Positions 1 to 13,431 of a stretch of 64,000 bases of DNA are shown here, in pieces (position 1 is the stretch's first letter; each line of letters starts with the position of its first letter). Below the pieces are notes generated by a model, which was not told where the DNA came from, did no database searches, and worked only from the letters and a program-made list of their open reading frames with translations. Both the position numbers and the translations under genes were made by a program. Source of the stretch: Crotophaga sulcirostris (taxonomy: Eukaryota; Chordata; Aves; Cuculiformes; Crotophagidae); NCBI GenBank assembly GCA_013397455.1, contig VYZB01000337.1:133610-197609 (forward strand), in the 5' to 3' direction.

Positions 1-65
1 CGGACCCCTGGCGGACGGCAATCCCCGCGGCTCCCTGCCTCCTCCTGCCCGTGCTTCACATTTCC
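1..65. other. GC-rich window edge
   Basis: The first 65 bases are clearly GC-rich and contain several CpG dinucleotides, then composition drops abruptly to about 40% GC. This may be the border of a CpG island or of a 5' exon lying outside the window. Too little is visible to decide. Confidence 0.3.
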
Positions 66-189
66 AAAAGCAAAACCATGATACACATATGCCTAAGGTT
101 GCTGTCTCAATGGGATCCAACTTTCAGAAATGGCTAAATCAGGTCTTTCAGTTTATTTTACTAATTGTTTGAATAGTACACTTATAAAT

Positions 190-1600
190 CTCAAGTGGGA
201 AACATGACTCCAGGAGAAATTACTGACGTAGCTTGTTGAGCTGCATCAGAAATAGCCTGGAAAAACACCCAAGTGTTAAGAGTGAGCAAAGGTGATGGGG
301 GTCAATTTAAAGCTTTAGAATTAAGAAAGGAAGCAAGAAAAGAGGTATTACAGAGAACAGCATTGGAAATCGAAGATATGAGGTCTCCGAAGAAATGTAA
401 GGCGAAAGCCATTTCAAAAATTTGATCAATAACTTGAAATAGCAAGAAAAACAACGACAGATAATTTCTGAAACAAATTTTCAGCTAGAACGAGAACAGC
501 AGTATAAGGATGATACAGTCATACATATACAAACGTGTTTGTACTGCAAACTGCAAGCATTTAAAAAAATCAGAAGACAAAATCTTTAAATGGCCTTTTC
601 TTAACCTCAAATTTCCTTTTATAATTGCAAAGTTTTCTTCAGAAATCCAAAACTAGAAGTTGCCTTAAAAAATAAAGAAATCCTAATACGGGGAGAAGGA
701 AAAAAGGTTGATATTCCAATGGTCGCAACGTTGCACGCAGAAGTACAGTCTTAAGGTCAAGGCCCAGGCAACCGTGAGTCAAAGCCTTTAAAAACTCCTG
801 AGTAGAGAGAAAGTACTTCCCTCCCAGTCTTCTTGAAGGCATATAACTTCCTATATTCTCCAAGATCCTCTTTTCTAAGCAGACAGCTGTGCTCTGCCAA
901 GATCATCACCCCTTCAAACTTCTAGCTGACTATCTGACAAGAACGTGGCCTTTCAAGGAAGAAAAGAGTATAGAAGAGACTGAAAAGACTCTTGTAACTA
1001 GATTCTTCATCCTTTTTGAGTTCCTTTTGACCTTGGACAACATATTCAGAGAAGCAGCTGAAGTCAGTGAAACGAGAAAGGCAGTAAACTGTACTACATG
1101 CCAAAGGAATCGAGTCCAAATTGAAATTTTGTCCAAAATTGAAAATTCCTATGATTGATAGGAAAACAAGGTTATGGTACTGAAAGGCAGGCTTTTTCCT
1201 ACAAAGTGCATGAGGGGAAAAGTCAAGATTGTAGACCCATGAAGTAGTTCACAAAGGGAAAAATACACCCTCAGCCTTTCCACCACTGCAGTTTGAAACG
1301 ACAGCTGGATGGAGCAAATGTATGACAGTCAGTCTCTCCTCCTGACGTTCCTGTCAGACACCCATCAAGGCTGTCTGAGGTTTCAAGGGCTGTGAGGAAA
1401 GATCATGAGTGACCCAAACTTGTCCATGGGAAACACCTTAATGCAGAGCCCACTGCTGGCTGGAGGGAGAAGCAGCAGTCTGGCCTGAAAGGAAAGAAAG
1501 GTGTGAGACACACAGTCAGCACTGAGTGAGCTCTCATCAGGCAACCGAATGTTCTGCATTTGAAGACGTGGGGGAAAGCACATAGACCATATCACTGTTA
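190..1600 (+). pseudogene. Broken coiled-coil-like coding stretch, possible retrocopy
   Basis: Not recognised. On the plus strand several open pieces follow one another without intron-like gaps. About 197-432 reads as a Lys/Glu/Arg-rich helix (EIAWKNTQVL, then ELRKEARKEVLQRTALEIED) with one early stop. About 449-565, in another frame, reads QEKQRQIISETNFQLEREQQ. About 670-750 contains ALKNKEILIRGEGKK. 889-1158 is open for 89 codons and continues past two stops as ENKVMVLKGRL. About 1200-1560 contains LKRQLDGANV and RLSEVSRAVRKDHE between isolated stops. Charged, heptad-like composition, serial frameshifts and scattered stops are what a decayed copy of a coiled-coil protein gene would look like. 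An A-rich tract follows at 1906. Processed retrocopies are uncommon in birds because CR1 does not favour poly(A) templates, so chance ORFs in AT-rich DNA remain a serious alternative. Confidence 0.3.
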
Positions 1601-1905
1601 ATTCTAAGGAAATGGGGAAGGGATGGAAGAAAAGTTCAACAACTGGTGTTGTAGCGCTCCAAAATACACAGTATAAGCTACAGGAGTGCTGCTCTATCTC
1701 TGTAAGAAAAGTGTCAGAGATGCTGAAACCTACAGTGTGGACACAGAGGGACATCCATCTGTCTCCAGAGTACCATTCCTGGAGAAGAAATAAAAAGATT
1801 AGGAGGACCAGAGGCACCAGATAGTCCCTTCACAGACATCGGGCATGCATGACCTTTCTCTGAATGGGCTGGACTCACCACCTAGAGCACACTGGACTCT
1901 AAAGC

Positions 1906-1926
1906 AAAAAAAAAAAATAGAAAAAA
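1906..1926 (+). repeat. A-rich tract
   Basis: Twelve A, then TAG, then six A. It lies about 300 bases after the last coding-like segment of the broken stretch upstream and could be a decayed poly(A) tail. No canonical AATAAA was found just before it, so a simple A-rich run is equally possible. Confidence 0.5.
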
Positions 1927-3712
1927 TATTCAATGTACTACTGTTTCCTTGAGCCTTTCACTTCAGAGTGGAAGAAGTCTCCAAGCTTAGGTCTCCTTTC
2001 AACATTCTCAAAGGGAAGTGAGAAAGAAGCACCATTATCACAAAGAGAGAAGACTTCCCTCTGTCGCTGTGTACTCATAACTGTAAGTTGTGTAACATAA
2101 CTGTAAACGAAACAGTAGAACACAGCAGACCAAATACAACTAAAATGAGATACAAGACCGTAAAAAGATGATGCAAGAGGAACTCCATACTGGAGTTTGC
2201 ACCACCGAACCTTCTCTGGTGGTAACAATGCACTGTCTTTTTAGACTTAGCTACTGCCTGATGATTTTGGGGTATCCAGCAGCTGCAGTTGAACATGGTT
2301 GTCTTGATACCTTTTTACCAATTTCAGATCTCCAGCACTAGCAGATATGCTGTTAAAATACTGAGAAAGGGAAATGACTTGCTATCAGGAGACCTCGCTT
2401 TAAAATGTTACCAAACAATTCCAGATAACACGGACAGAAATTCTGGAAGTATATACAATGTAGAACAGGCAATACAGTATTCACTGTTATAAAAATCAGT
2501 GGTTTTTTTCTCAGGATTAAAGTTACTTATATTTCAGTTTTATGATAACAAATAAAGTACTGATTGATAATTCTCAGGGGTATTATCAATATTTAATCCA
2601 AAATCACACAGGGAATAAGTGTTCACAATTGGGGGCAGGGGAAAACAATACTGCATACATCCTGACACACTGCCTTAACCGCAACATTACTCTACCTTAT
2701 TAAAACAAGAGTTATTATTTTATGTTCTACCTTATACTGTTTTCTGGAGGGATACTAATAACATGGTGATATGTGATCTATAACAGTATTTTGATGGGCC
2801 TCCTCATGATCCACTAGCAGAATAAATTCCATATTAATTATATATGTAGACAGCTCCATCTTGTGGGAACAGCAACAAATCAACCTTCTTCGGCACACGA
2901 GTGAAAAAATTCCTGAGACACAACTACTTACCTTTAAAGAAATAAATCATCACAGTATTTAAAATAAATTCCCACTTTGTATCATAACTCCCAGATCTGA
3001 GTGGTAAGAAGGCCAATTAAACAAATTTACTAACTTTCTCAAGACGCTGTACTCTGAGGACACCACATACACACCATTTACAAAGGATCCAAAAAAGAAG
3101 CCTGACCTAAAGCAACGATCTTCTTAAAAGTGCAAGCACACTCAAGAGAGCGATGCCCTCTCTGGCCACTGATAGAAATCAGTTTTTTTCTCAAAACTAC
3201 AAACACAACTGAGGCTTCACACACCTGATTTACCCATTATGGAACATCACATATAGTACAGAATTGTTTATTTCCCATACATATATATCAAAAATTACCT
3301 ACACTTAGCTAAATGAAGTAATCACTACCTCTGAACAACAATCTGAAGATTTACATTTCAACAGATAATGGCACTGCAAATAGTCCTGATAGCAATTCTG
3401 CACTTTTCAAAATTATCCCCATATTGCCATATCTTGGAGAGACAAGGGATCCTGAAAGCTTCCTGTACCTGCTTCTTTTAAATTACCAGAAAAAATTAAG
3501 AGAATTCAAAATACACCCCCCAGTTCTGTTGGGAAGAGAGTGAGGAAGTGGTAACCTTTCCAGATGTGTTTCTTCAGGAGATAACGATCACTTGCAGTTA
3601 TGTCTACCCTAAAAATCTCTCTCTCATTTTAAGTTGCTCCACCTACATCAGTGAGAAGTGTTATAAACCAGGGCAAACATATATAGGCTACCAAGAGAAA
3701 TTTTACATGTGT
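1927..3712. other. Unique AT-rich DNA, no gene seen
   Basis: Short random ORFs on both strands, no splice-bounded coding block and no recognisable repeat. Confidence 0.6.
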
Positions 3713-3812
3713 AATGATGTGTTAGATGATGGGTTCGTGTTAGTATTGGGTTATAGGTTGGACACGATGATCTCAGAGGTCCTTTCCAACCTTGTGATAC
3801 TGTGATACCGTA
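3713..3812 (+). mobile_element. CR1 LINE, 3' tail only
   Basis: About 100 bases of the CR1 3' untranslated region. It starts in the GATGATGGGTT part just after the ORF2 stop, runs through GGTTGGAC and CCTTTCCAACCTTGTG, and ends in ATACTGTGATACCGTA, a mutated pair of the ATACTGTG tail octamers. Extreme 5' truncation is usual for CR1. Point differences from the other copies suggest it is one of the older members here. Confidence 0.85.
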
Positions 3813-6800
3813 GTATATAGTTCTTTCAAATTTTGTTTACATTTATACACTTCTGAATGAAGGACCTCAGGGATCCTCTTCAGCTTTACAGGCCCCTGAA
3901 GTTGATGCTGGTGGTCTGAAATACCACGAATCTGAACTAAGCAAAACTGAAAGACATGATCAGTTCGTATAACAATTGCTTTCAACTTGTGATCTATACA
4001 GCTATAGGAATTTATAAAGTACTAGCAATTGATTCACACCACAAAACCCTGAAGAGCATGCTTCTTCTCAGTATGAGTCTTCCAGCAGGGGGAAAAAAAA
4101 AGAGAAAAAAAATCACTGATGTTTGAGTCAGAAATTTGTGCTTTATTTTGGTACCAAAAAAACCCCCAAACAACAAACCCCACAACATACCACCTTAATT
4201 TTCAATTTGGTAGAACATTACCTTGAGTGACCAGTTAGACATCAGTACTGCAAATCAGTGACAGGGCAGGCAGCATTTTAATTCCTAACTGATGGGCCAA
4301 GTAGGGCACAAATCAGCAGAGCCAAAGGACTTTTGTGGTGACGTGTAGTAGGTTATTTGTCAATATTTCCCAGAACTCTGTATACAGACAGATTTTATTT
4401 CCTGACTGTTCACAACAACTGGACAATGTGAGTCATATTAATGCCATAATACAAGGCAAATACAAGATAGTGAAGAAAGTACTTGAAAGAAGGAAAAATG
4501 AACTAAGACTAGTCAGCTTAAACTTAAATAGAGACAGCTTAAACTAAAGGAGAAAAATGCCTTGGTCACTGGCTCAATATTATTCCAATAAAGATATTTT
4601 TACATTGACCTAGTCTTACCAGCTGGGCTAAAGGGAGAAAGGCAAGTATAAACAGATTTGGATTCAGCTCCCAACACAAAATGAATTTTCAGATATGTAA
4701 CCATTTTCAAATTGTAGAAAATCAAACATTGCTACTTCATAACATAAAAACAGTCCCTATTTTTTTTATTTTCAAAACTAAAACACCATGTGAAAAATAC
4801 GTACTTAATAGGTCCTACTGACAATATTTGTGTGATCACATGCAAAAATCTATTGATGCACCAGAGGGCACCATTCCACACACAAAAATACCAGTCTTTG
4901 AGGCTGGTCTCCAGAGAGCTAAAATTAAGCCAAGAATCATAAAAAATAACCTTCCATCGATGCTACCTGACCTTTTACAAAATAATAATAATTTTTAAAT
5001 CAATTATCCTCAAATCAGGTGATCCACTATATAATGACAACTCCATACATATGCATTACCACTCTAAGGCACTATCATAGATCTCTCTCTCCACAAGTGG
5101 TAAGAGTACGGCTTCAAAAATATATTTCTGCTGTCACTTTCTGTGCATTCAACCATGATACATAACATTAAATGCCTGAGTGCAAATGGGATTAAAAGAG
5201 GATCAGCATTTCACTAAGGAGGATGGAAAAAAAATCATGAGCCCAGAAAATAACTGAATACAGTGACCAGACTACTGGAAAAGCAGGCAAAGGACGTGCA
5301 CATAGACTAGTGTAAAAGCAGAGGAGTCTAAAAATATTTTTTGACAGTTCAGCTAGTGCCCTAAATTTGCATTTTCCTTCCTCAGCCCCAAACATCACAC
5401 CTACATCATCATCTCTCTAGAAAAAGAGAATAATCAGAACCTGAACACAAATTCCACTGTAATCTCCTTCGTGGGAGTTTAGCATGGGAAAGTGAATTGA
5501 AAGAGGAATCAGAATGAGAACTAAAGCAATTTTGTCTCTTATATTTATGGCAATAGCTGTAACTTTTCAATGATAAGCAGAACTACTCAGGTACCTAGGC
5601 TTCAGGCAACAATGAACTTGAAGGGTGGATTTTATTAAAAATAAAAGCTCCATACTTTCATAAGAAAACTATGATTCAAAAGATAATGAATTCCTGGTTG
5701 GTGATAAACAGCACTGTCAATTAAAAATCATGGTCTATCAGATAAAGAAAAAAAGAATATTTAACAAATTCCTTTGGAGTTTTAAAAAAATCCATTATTT
5801 CTTGAAGGTTTTCAGGGTTGTTTTTTGTGTGTGTGTTTGGGTTTTTTTAAATGGGCAATGATTAATTTTTTAATTGCAATCCATATTCAGGAGAAACATC
5901 CCTGAACTTATGAAGCATTACTGTAAATTTTTAGATTGAACAATTCTCTTCCTAGTAATCATTTATAATAACAGGTTCTAAAAGCAACAAAAGACTCTTA
6001 AAGCAGATCATCAATTTAAAAAACAGCAAAAAATCCATGTCAGAAAATAGAGAAAAAAACCCAGTCTTTTTACAGGACAATGTAGCTCCTCACTAATGAC
6101 CTTCCACCGTTTTCACACACTCCCAACATATCCTGTTCTGTCCCAGTTCTAGGATGAATTGCAGGTTCCTCAACCCTGTTTGCATTGCCACAAAGTCTTT
6201 CATTTCCTGATTACACAAGACATATGTAGCAATGAAAAACTGTATACACACATTCTTTACATGGTACTGATAACCACTTAGTAACTGCCAATCAGTTACA
6301 TTTCCATGAATGCTGTGATGATGATGGGAATTACATACATATGCACAATAATTGTACAAGTTTGACATGGAACGTAAGCCTGATGATGCAACCATCCCAT
6401 TCTGCAAGGGATGCAAGATAAAAAGATTCATTTGTAGAGCTGCAGATTTAGCATTGTGGGGAAAAAAATTTTTTAACTTATCACTCCGATCAGTTAAACC
6501 AAGTTACAAAAAACAGGAACATAGATATATACTTTTAATTCCATTTTTCAAATTAAAATAATTGAAACAAAACACACACTGAAATAAACCAGCTCTCAAA
6601 TAAAGAAACTCTGCTTGTGAAAAATCACGTTTTTAGAATTTGTATCTTGTTACCAAAGTCAAATTTATACTGAGGCTAGAGATGCTCTCAGCTAGTTCCC
6701 ATACACACCCTGCAAGAAGTGGCTCAAGAGATGTTTGTCCTCTCCCTCCATTTCCCACTTCATTTAAAATTAAAAAAAAAAATCTTAAATGAAGTTATAA

Positions 6801-9230
6801 AACAAAATAATATTTACAATTTAAATCTACATGATGATTCCAGTGTGACTGATGCAAGCGCAAAACACTGACCATGGAAATTAAGATTCTGCCCTTAAAT
6901 CAGACTTGTCATTGTGACTATAACCATGGCAGCCCGCGATATTGTATCACACACTCCACTCAAGCTGCAATTTCACAGGAAACACTGCAGAAATTTCCTT
7001 TGTCCCACAATACACAAAGATATTTTCTGTTTACACAAACTGCAAACTTTGTAGGGATTTTTCCACGGAGTAATTTCATATAGGTTGCCGCATACACCCT
7101 AAAAAGCTTTATAAAATAATGTCCAGATGTTTCCTGTAATTCAACTGGAGTTACAGTAATAAGCACATTTCTTAAAACCTAAGCAGTCTTTCTTTGCCAG
7201 GCGCTACCTAGGGCCCATTTCTGCCATCCTTGCCCACAGTTACATCTCGCTGCTCTATTTAAAATATCACATTACATGCCAGAACAATGCAGAACTCAAG
7301 CTATGGCCTAATCAGAGTAAGGATTTTATTAATCTTAGTTTAGCTGTTATGCTTTATTTGCCTGGTTTTCCTGGATGTGCAATTTCTGTGAATTGTTCTC
7401 ACTAATAGTATCCTGTTTCTATGAGCAGGAAAGGGTCGAGTACAGTTTTCAGTTAACATTACTTCCTATAAGCACGGTCCATATTCTGTAGTAGCAGCAC
7501 TACAGCAGTCATTGTTCGTGCTGGATAAGCAATGGGCCACGTTGATGGCTGTTAATGAACATCCTCTACAGCGAAACATGAACTGATAATCAGTAAACCC
7601 AGATTTGCTATAGACTTCCTCCTTCCTGTTTTTACACTGCTGACCAAGGAGATGCTTCTTCCTGCCGAGCCTTTGTGTGACTTTACTGATGTATGAAGCA
7701 AGAAACCAAAAAACAAGAGCTGCACTACTATGTTTTTTCTACTTTGTGGTGCAATAGTAGATAAAACAGACAGCAAAGAAAACTCCAGCTTCACTCACTT
7801 TTGTGCTAGCTATCACCACATGACTAAATGTCAAGCCTGGTCATCTGTTTCATACACCTAAAAGGATACAGTGGACACAGTTGGTACTCATGTTATTTCA
7901 TGGAAAACAGAACAAGAAATTTAAGCCCATATAGGAATATTCTTCTCTTATTGTTTCCACAGACTGTAATATAAATTGTTCCATTTTTAGGAGCAATGAA
8001 TTCATCACGAAAATGTGAGCTTCTAAGTTCTTCTTAAAGATCTGATCAGATTTCTTTTATACATGTCCCAGAAATAATTTGCCATCTATTACAACCTATA
8101 GCTAATCCGTCTTCCTTATCTGGGGCACTTCAGACATAATCTTCAAGATCTGTTTCTGTAGAGTCTTCACAAGACATATCACAATAGAACAAATGTCACA
8201 AGCATCTAAGTTACTTCAACAGGCTTTGAATACGACCACTATACAGATGTAAATACATTATTTTAGAAATCAAGAAGTTCCAGATTAAATAAAATATCCA
8301 ATAAGTCAAAATTTTCAAAACCAGCTGTATTAAAATGTATTCTATTCAAACTAGATAATTCTTAGATGTGTCACATTTTTCTACAGACTTAAAACCAAAG
8401 CATATATTTTCCAATAATTTTATATTATTATTTTTTGTTAACTCTGTGAGCTCGCATAGCCTATACGTAAAAAATTATTGTGTATTTTTCTCATGCAAAT
8501 CAACATATCTTTTGCACATGCACATTTCCCAGGATCATCGAAGAAAAACAAAGAGGACTTTTTTAAAAGTCTGGTTTTAATTTAAAAGGTCAACTAAAAG
8601 TAACTCATGGTGCTTCCCTCTGTTGGGAAACAAGTAGCTTCTACTACTCTTTGTTACCTTTTACTCCAGTCCTCTACCTGCTCGATAAACAGACTAAGTG
8701 GTAGAAAATCTGTTCCTGCTTTAGGGAAAGGTGATGTCACAGAAACTCCACCTGATTGCAGCTTCCTAAGTTTATGAAACAAAACAGAACAAAAATCACA
8801 GTGTAAACTAGTATCAACTGTGTTACTTTTATGCTGAAATTAACTAAAAGTAAAACTCAGAAGAAAAGGTTGCCTGGTTGAAATCAGTGGGGCAGAGATC
8901 CTTCAGTTACCCCGCGCACTAGAAATGTACAAACTGTGAGAGCCACTACCAACAGAAACACTGAAGTGCCTGGCATAGAAAGGAGAGTAGGGTGTATCAA
9001 AGTTGAAGTATGTGATAGTTTAAAGTCTAAACAATTCTATTTGACATTGACATGTCTCAAAAGTATTCTCCTAGGCACACACACTACAGTATATGCATTA
9101 TTAATTTTGGATTACTCTGATTCATGAGAGAATTGCAAGTTACATTGACTGCAGTTTTGCAAGCAAATTACTTTCTCTGAGACACAGTGAAAATCCCACT
9201 CAAGAGCATTACAGTTCAATACCTTTCTCA
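3813..9230. other. Unique AT-rich DNA, no gene seen
   Basis: About 5.4 kb without a CR1 copy or convincing exon. The longest open frame, a minus-strand one at 6093-6431, has no splice context and no recognisable domain. Intronic or intergenic status cannot be decided. Confidence 0.6.
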
Positions 9231-9231
9231 T

Positions 9232-9270
<39 letters not shown>

Positions 9271-9295
9271 TTATATATTTATTTTTATTTATATT
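9231..9295. repeat. (TA)n microsatellite
   Basis: Mostly alternating TA with one C interruption near 9250, grading into TTTATATTTATTTTTATTTA. Expected to be length-polymorphic. Confidence 0.95.
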
Positions 9296-12200
9296 TAAAG
9301 TCCTAGCACTCTCTGCAAGTCCCTGGTGTAGAACTGCTCAAAGACAGATTTTAGGCCCTGTCAAACCCCAAGTTTTTCCATCCGGGCTGACACACTCTAA
9401 AAAATGATTCTTTCTTTCTTACTTCCTCTGTCAGTGATTAAGTTCCTTACTAGTTTGGTATTACTGGCAAAGGCTGAGGTTGAGGAAGGACTTCAGCCAG
9501 GTTCCAGGAGATATCATTAACTCCTTCCTGCATAAGACACAATTTGTCAGGCATACAAATAATTTCTTAGCAGACATGGACTACATGAGGAAGAGATGCG
9601 TCGTTGAGCACACCTTAAGCTGAACATCGAATTTAATGTGATATCATTGTTTTACCAAGGTGTGTGGTGACAGGGATTAGGTTTGGGCATTTCAACCACC
9701 ATCAGATAATGGGCAGAAAGACTGGCAATAGCTAAATTTTATCACTAGCCACAGCAAGCCCTTCAGTAAGATAAAAATCTAATGTGATTACCTGATGCTG
9801 ATGCAAAGCTAGGCTGTTGTTTTTGAACAAGTTAGTACTTAATAGTTTAATACAACCCACAGAAATAGATCACTATTTGCAAACCCATTCCTGGCTTTAT
9901 CTTAGAAGCATTATTTAAGAAATATCAATCCTCATAGATTTGCATGAGCTCATTTTAGTAGTATAATCTATAAAATGCAACATGACAAAACTTGCTTAAC
10001 CACAGTCGCTGTAATTTCAGCCTTGTATGCACAAATGCTCCAGCACTTAAAGGTCAAAAACAGGGTTATATTTAATTTAACTATGCTAATGCTCCTCAGG
10101 TAGGTATCCGTATTGATACTGGAAATTGCAAAGTCTCAGAGCAATGGTTCAGCAATGCTCACAGAAAGCTGCAGTACAGTGTATATTGTTGGCTTCCCGA
10201 AAAAATCTGCAAGAATGTAAGTACCCATGTGACTGGCACTTGCGAAGGATGTAAAATTATGCATTTCCTATGCATATGGCAGGTCCAAAATCTGGGTCAG
10301 CAGACACTAAATAAAATCAGCTTGAGGAATAAGCAGATGAAGAAATGACATGAATAACAATTGGCTTTCCTGAATTTAACTGACGTAACAGTGAATAAGC
10401 CATTCATATGATGGGAAAGCTAAATTTAGATGAGACACAGTGATACACACTGCATGAACCACCTATCAGGTACACTATTCTGAATCTCCCAGCACATTAT
10501 CCCTCTATTTTAAAAGCTTTAATGTATTTTGAAACATGGAACAATTTCAAGCTCTTTGGTAATGCTTGTGAAATTCGAGACAGTTGTTTCAGAAGTAGTC
10601 TTCACTTAGGTTACTGGTTAGGTTAAAGCTTCACTTGGCAGTTGCCCATTTGGAAAAAAATGCAAGAACTGAGTCAGAAGCTGATGCAGAAACATTTAAA
10701 GATCAAGATAACCTGATTTCAGACACATATTTCATGACCTAAAGATTTTCTGCACAACAGAAAAATGCAGATATGATTACCCACAAACAGTTTCAGGCTT
10801 TATAAAAAGTAGATAAGTATTATGTCGAAACTTGCAGCAATGGAAGTGAATCCTTACTTTCTTCTAAAATATCTTTTGCAAACAATGACAAATCTGCCTG
10901 AAACACCAGGCTATCTCAAAGAGAAAAGAGAACTGCATGTCTGCCACTGAATATAAAAATGCAAGATTAATCAGTCTACAGCACAGACTCTTCTTACACT
11001 GTTTTGACTCTGTGGAATGGACTGATGATAGAAGAATATTTCTCTATCATAGCAATATGCAGGGTGATAGACCTGCTCACATAAGACAATTGCTTTATTT
11101 GACTGTTTCGTTACAACTGAAACACTCAGAACATCAACAAACCCTGCACTAAATGACAAAACCTGCAACCAGTACTGCAAGCCAAACACCAGTTTTTCAG
11201 GTTACACTGTTCTCAGCGAGCAGGCCGTTCTCCTCCCTCTATAGCAACTCAGTTGCAAAGCAGGAGTTAGTTATTATGATAAAGGCAAGCTGACATATAT
11301 ACATCCAAGTACACTCCGCAACCTGATTCTTAAAAGACCACAGCTAAGACACAAGGATTTTCTAGTTCCTTTGGGCTACTTTGTAACTTCAGTTTGAAAG
11401 GGAACCAGGAATGAAATCCATTATCTTTAAAACTGCACAGCGCTTGAAGACAAAGGGTCAATGAAGATACAGACTACCAATTTTCAAACCCCAGAAATAG
11501 CTTATAATATTGTAAAACAACACACTATTTGAAATTGAAATACAAGACCAAACCATTTCAATTCTGATTCAAAACATTGTTTGATGATCTCAGAGTTCTT
11601 TTACGTTAGGTTTCTACTTAAAACAAGACTAAGCTATAGACAAAGATGCAAACTGCTGGCTCAGAATCCAAAACCAAAATAATGAGAAAGCAGAAAATTG
11701 CCTTTAGATAATCATACCTGACAGGTAAAACCACAGGGCAAAAATGAGGGCAACCACATTGTCATTGGATAACCACATCATAAAATCCCAAGAGCCCATC
11801 AGCAAATACTCAGAAAAAATATTTCCCAGCTGAAATATGGCTGTGTTAATACTGTACTCTTCCCACATCCAGAAGAGTCATTCATACTGCCTATGCTACT
11901 GCTTACCTAACTGTTCTGCTAAAGATACAGAATCATGTAACTAAATCATGCGTGCTAGTAATAGTAGTGTATACTTTTGGCAAAACAAGTTACACTGAGG
12001 TTTTAGAGCATGCTGTCATACTCCAAAGGGTATTTTAGGCACTTGGTTCCCTTGGCTTTGGACAGGCCCCCTCAATGGATACAGGAATATCTCCAAAATA
12101 CAAATTATGGCTTCCAGCCTAGGCAAAGCACCTGCACTTGCAAAGTGTACCACAACTCAGTAGAATTAATCTCTCAATCCTTATTTCTACATCTGAATTG

Positions 12201-13413
12201 TCTTAGAAATCTTGACCAGGAAAGACAAAACAGTCTTGCTTATACTGCTATTGCTACCTTTGCTTCCTCAGTTTATCCCTCTAATGATGCCTGACTGAAG
12301 TGTGCCTTTACCTTCAGCTTTTCTGCAACACAAGGACAGATGTTCAGGTTGCGCAGCTTTCAACTGCTTCTAACACTTCACCCATACTCATTTTACGAGC
12401 CTCATAACAAATCTACATCCTACCTCCAAACTCTGTTCAACCTAAATGAGGAAAAAGCAGCATCATGCAGAAGTAATTCTGCTTTGCAGAGGGGTGGCTC
12501 AGAGTTGCCTTTACCAGTGTGATGCAGCCCTAGGTCAGTGGAAGGTCACCACAGCACACTGTAGCATCAGACAGAAATGCATCAACCTAACGGCTCTTGT
12601 TGATGGGATGCCTGTAGTCAGAGATAACACGCCAGTGAGACATCTTCCCAGGAGGCTGCCTCATAACTCTGCAAAGAGTTACATGGCCAGCACAACTCAC
12701 AGCAACCTAGAAGATGCTCTGATGTCTACCAGGTGACAGCTTGGTGATGACAGATTTCAGGAGCAGAGGAACAGAGAAGTTGCCTAGAAGCATTTTTTAC
12801 ACTGACTTTCGAGGCGCACTTCTGAGCTGCAATTGTGAGTGAAAGGCAGAGAGCACATTCCACTTACAGATACAGCCACAGCACCCCCTTAACAACTGCA
12901 CTTTAGCTACAAAACTGCCACCACTGATGCCTCCACCATTTTTAAATTTTATTTTACTTTTGTAGTAGTTGTTTGATCAACTGCTTGTGGGCATGGAGGT
13001 ACTCCTGGCTGGCTATGCACGGGGGTCACAGAACACCACAAACTCAGTGATGCGAAGCTCATGAGATGAAGAGTTTAGAAAAAGTCTACCATATGCTTAC
13101 AAAATACATCACCACACTGTAGTTTAAGAGTTAATTTGTATATTTTTAAAAAAGGACTTTGAAATATTACACATTACCAGAAGCTCAAAGAGACTCATAG
13201 GTACAGTATATCAGAACACTAGCAGAACAACATCATCTCCTCTGTTGAGCTCCACTTTGACCTATTTCGACCAATATAAAACTAACTAACTAGCAAATTA
13301 GCATTAATTTTCTTCTGAATAGAATGTATTTTATTAAATTCCTTGGTGCATTCAACAGAGTATTTAAGAAGTGTGAAAACACTCCTAAAATCTGACTCCT
13401 GACATTTTACTAG
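9296..13413. other. Unique AT-rich DNA, no gene seen
   Basis: No recognisable repeat family or exon. 12.0-12.8 kb is slightly GC-richer and carries overlapping plus-strand ORFs of 94 and 96 codons (12010-12294, 12446-12736) without splice sites or domain-like sequence. Confidence 0.55.
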
Positions 13414-13431
13414 TGTATATATATATATATG
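13414..13431. repeat. Short (TA)n microsatellite
   Basis: About eight TA units flanked by GTG and GTAG. Confidence 0.9.

Noticed and set aside
1383..1817. Minus-strand ORF of 144 codons
   Set aside because: Antisense to the coiled-coil-like plus-strand stretch; hydrophobic composition is what the complement of Lys/Glu-rich sequence gives.
6093..6431. Minus-strand ORF of 112 codons with a His run
   Set aside because: The His run comes from a short ATG repeat; nothing else supports coding.
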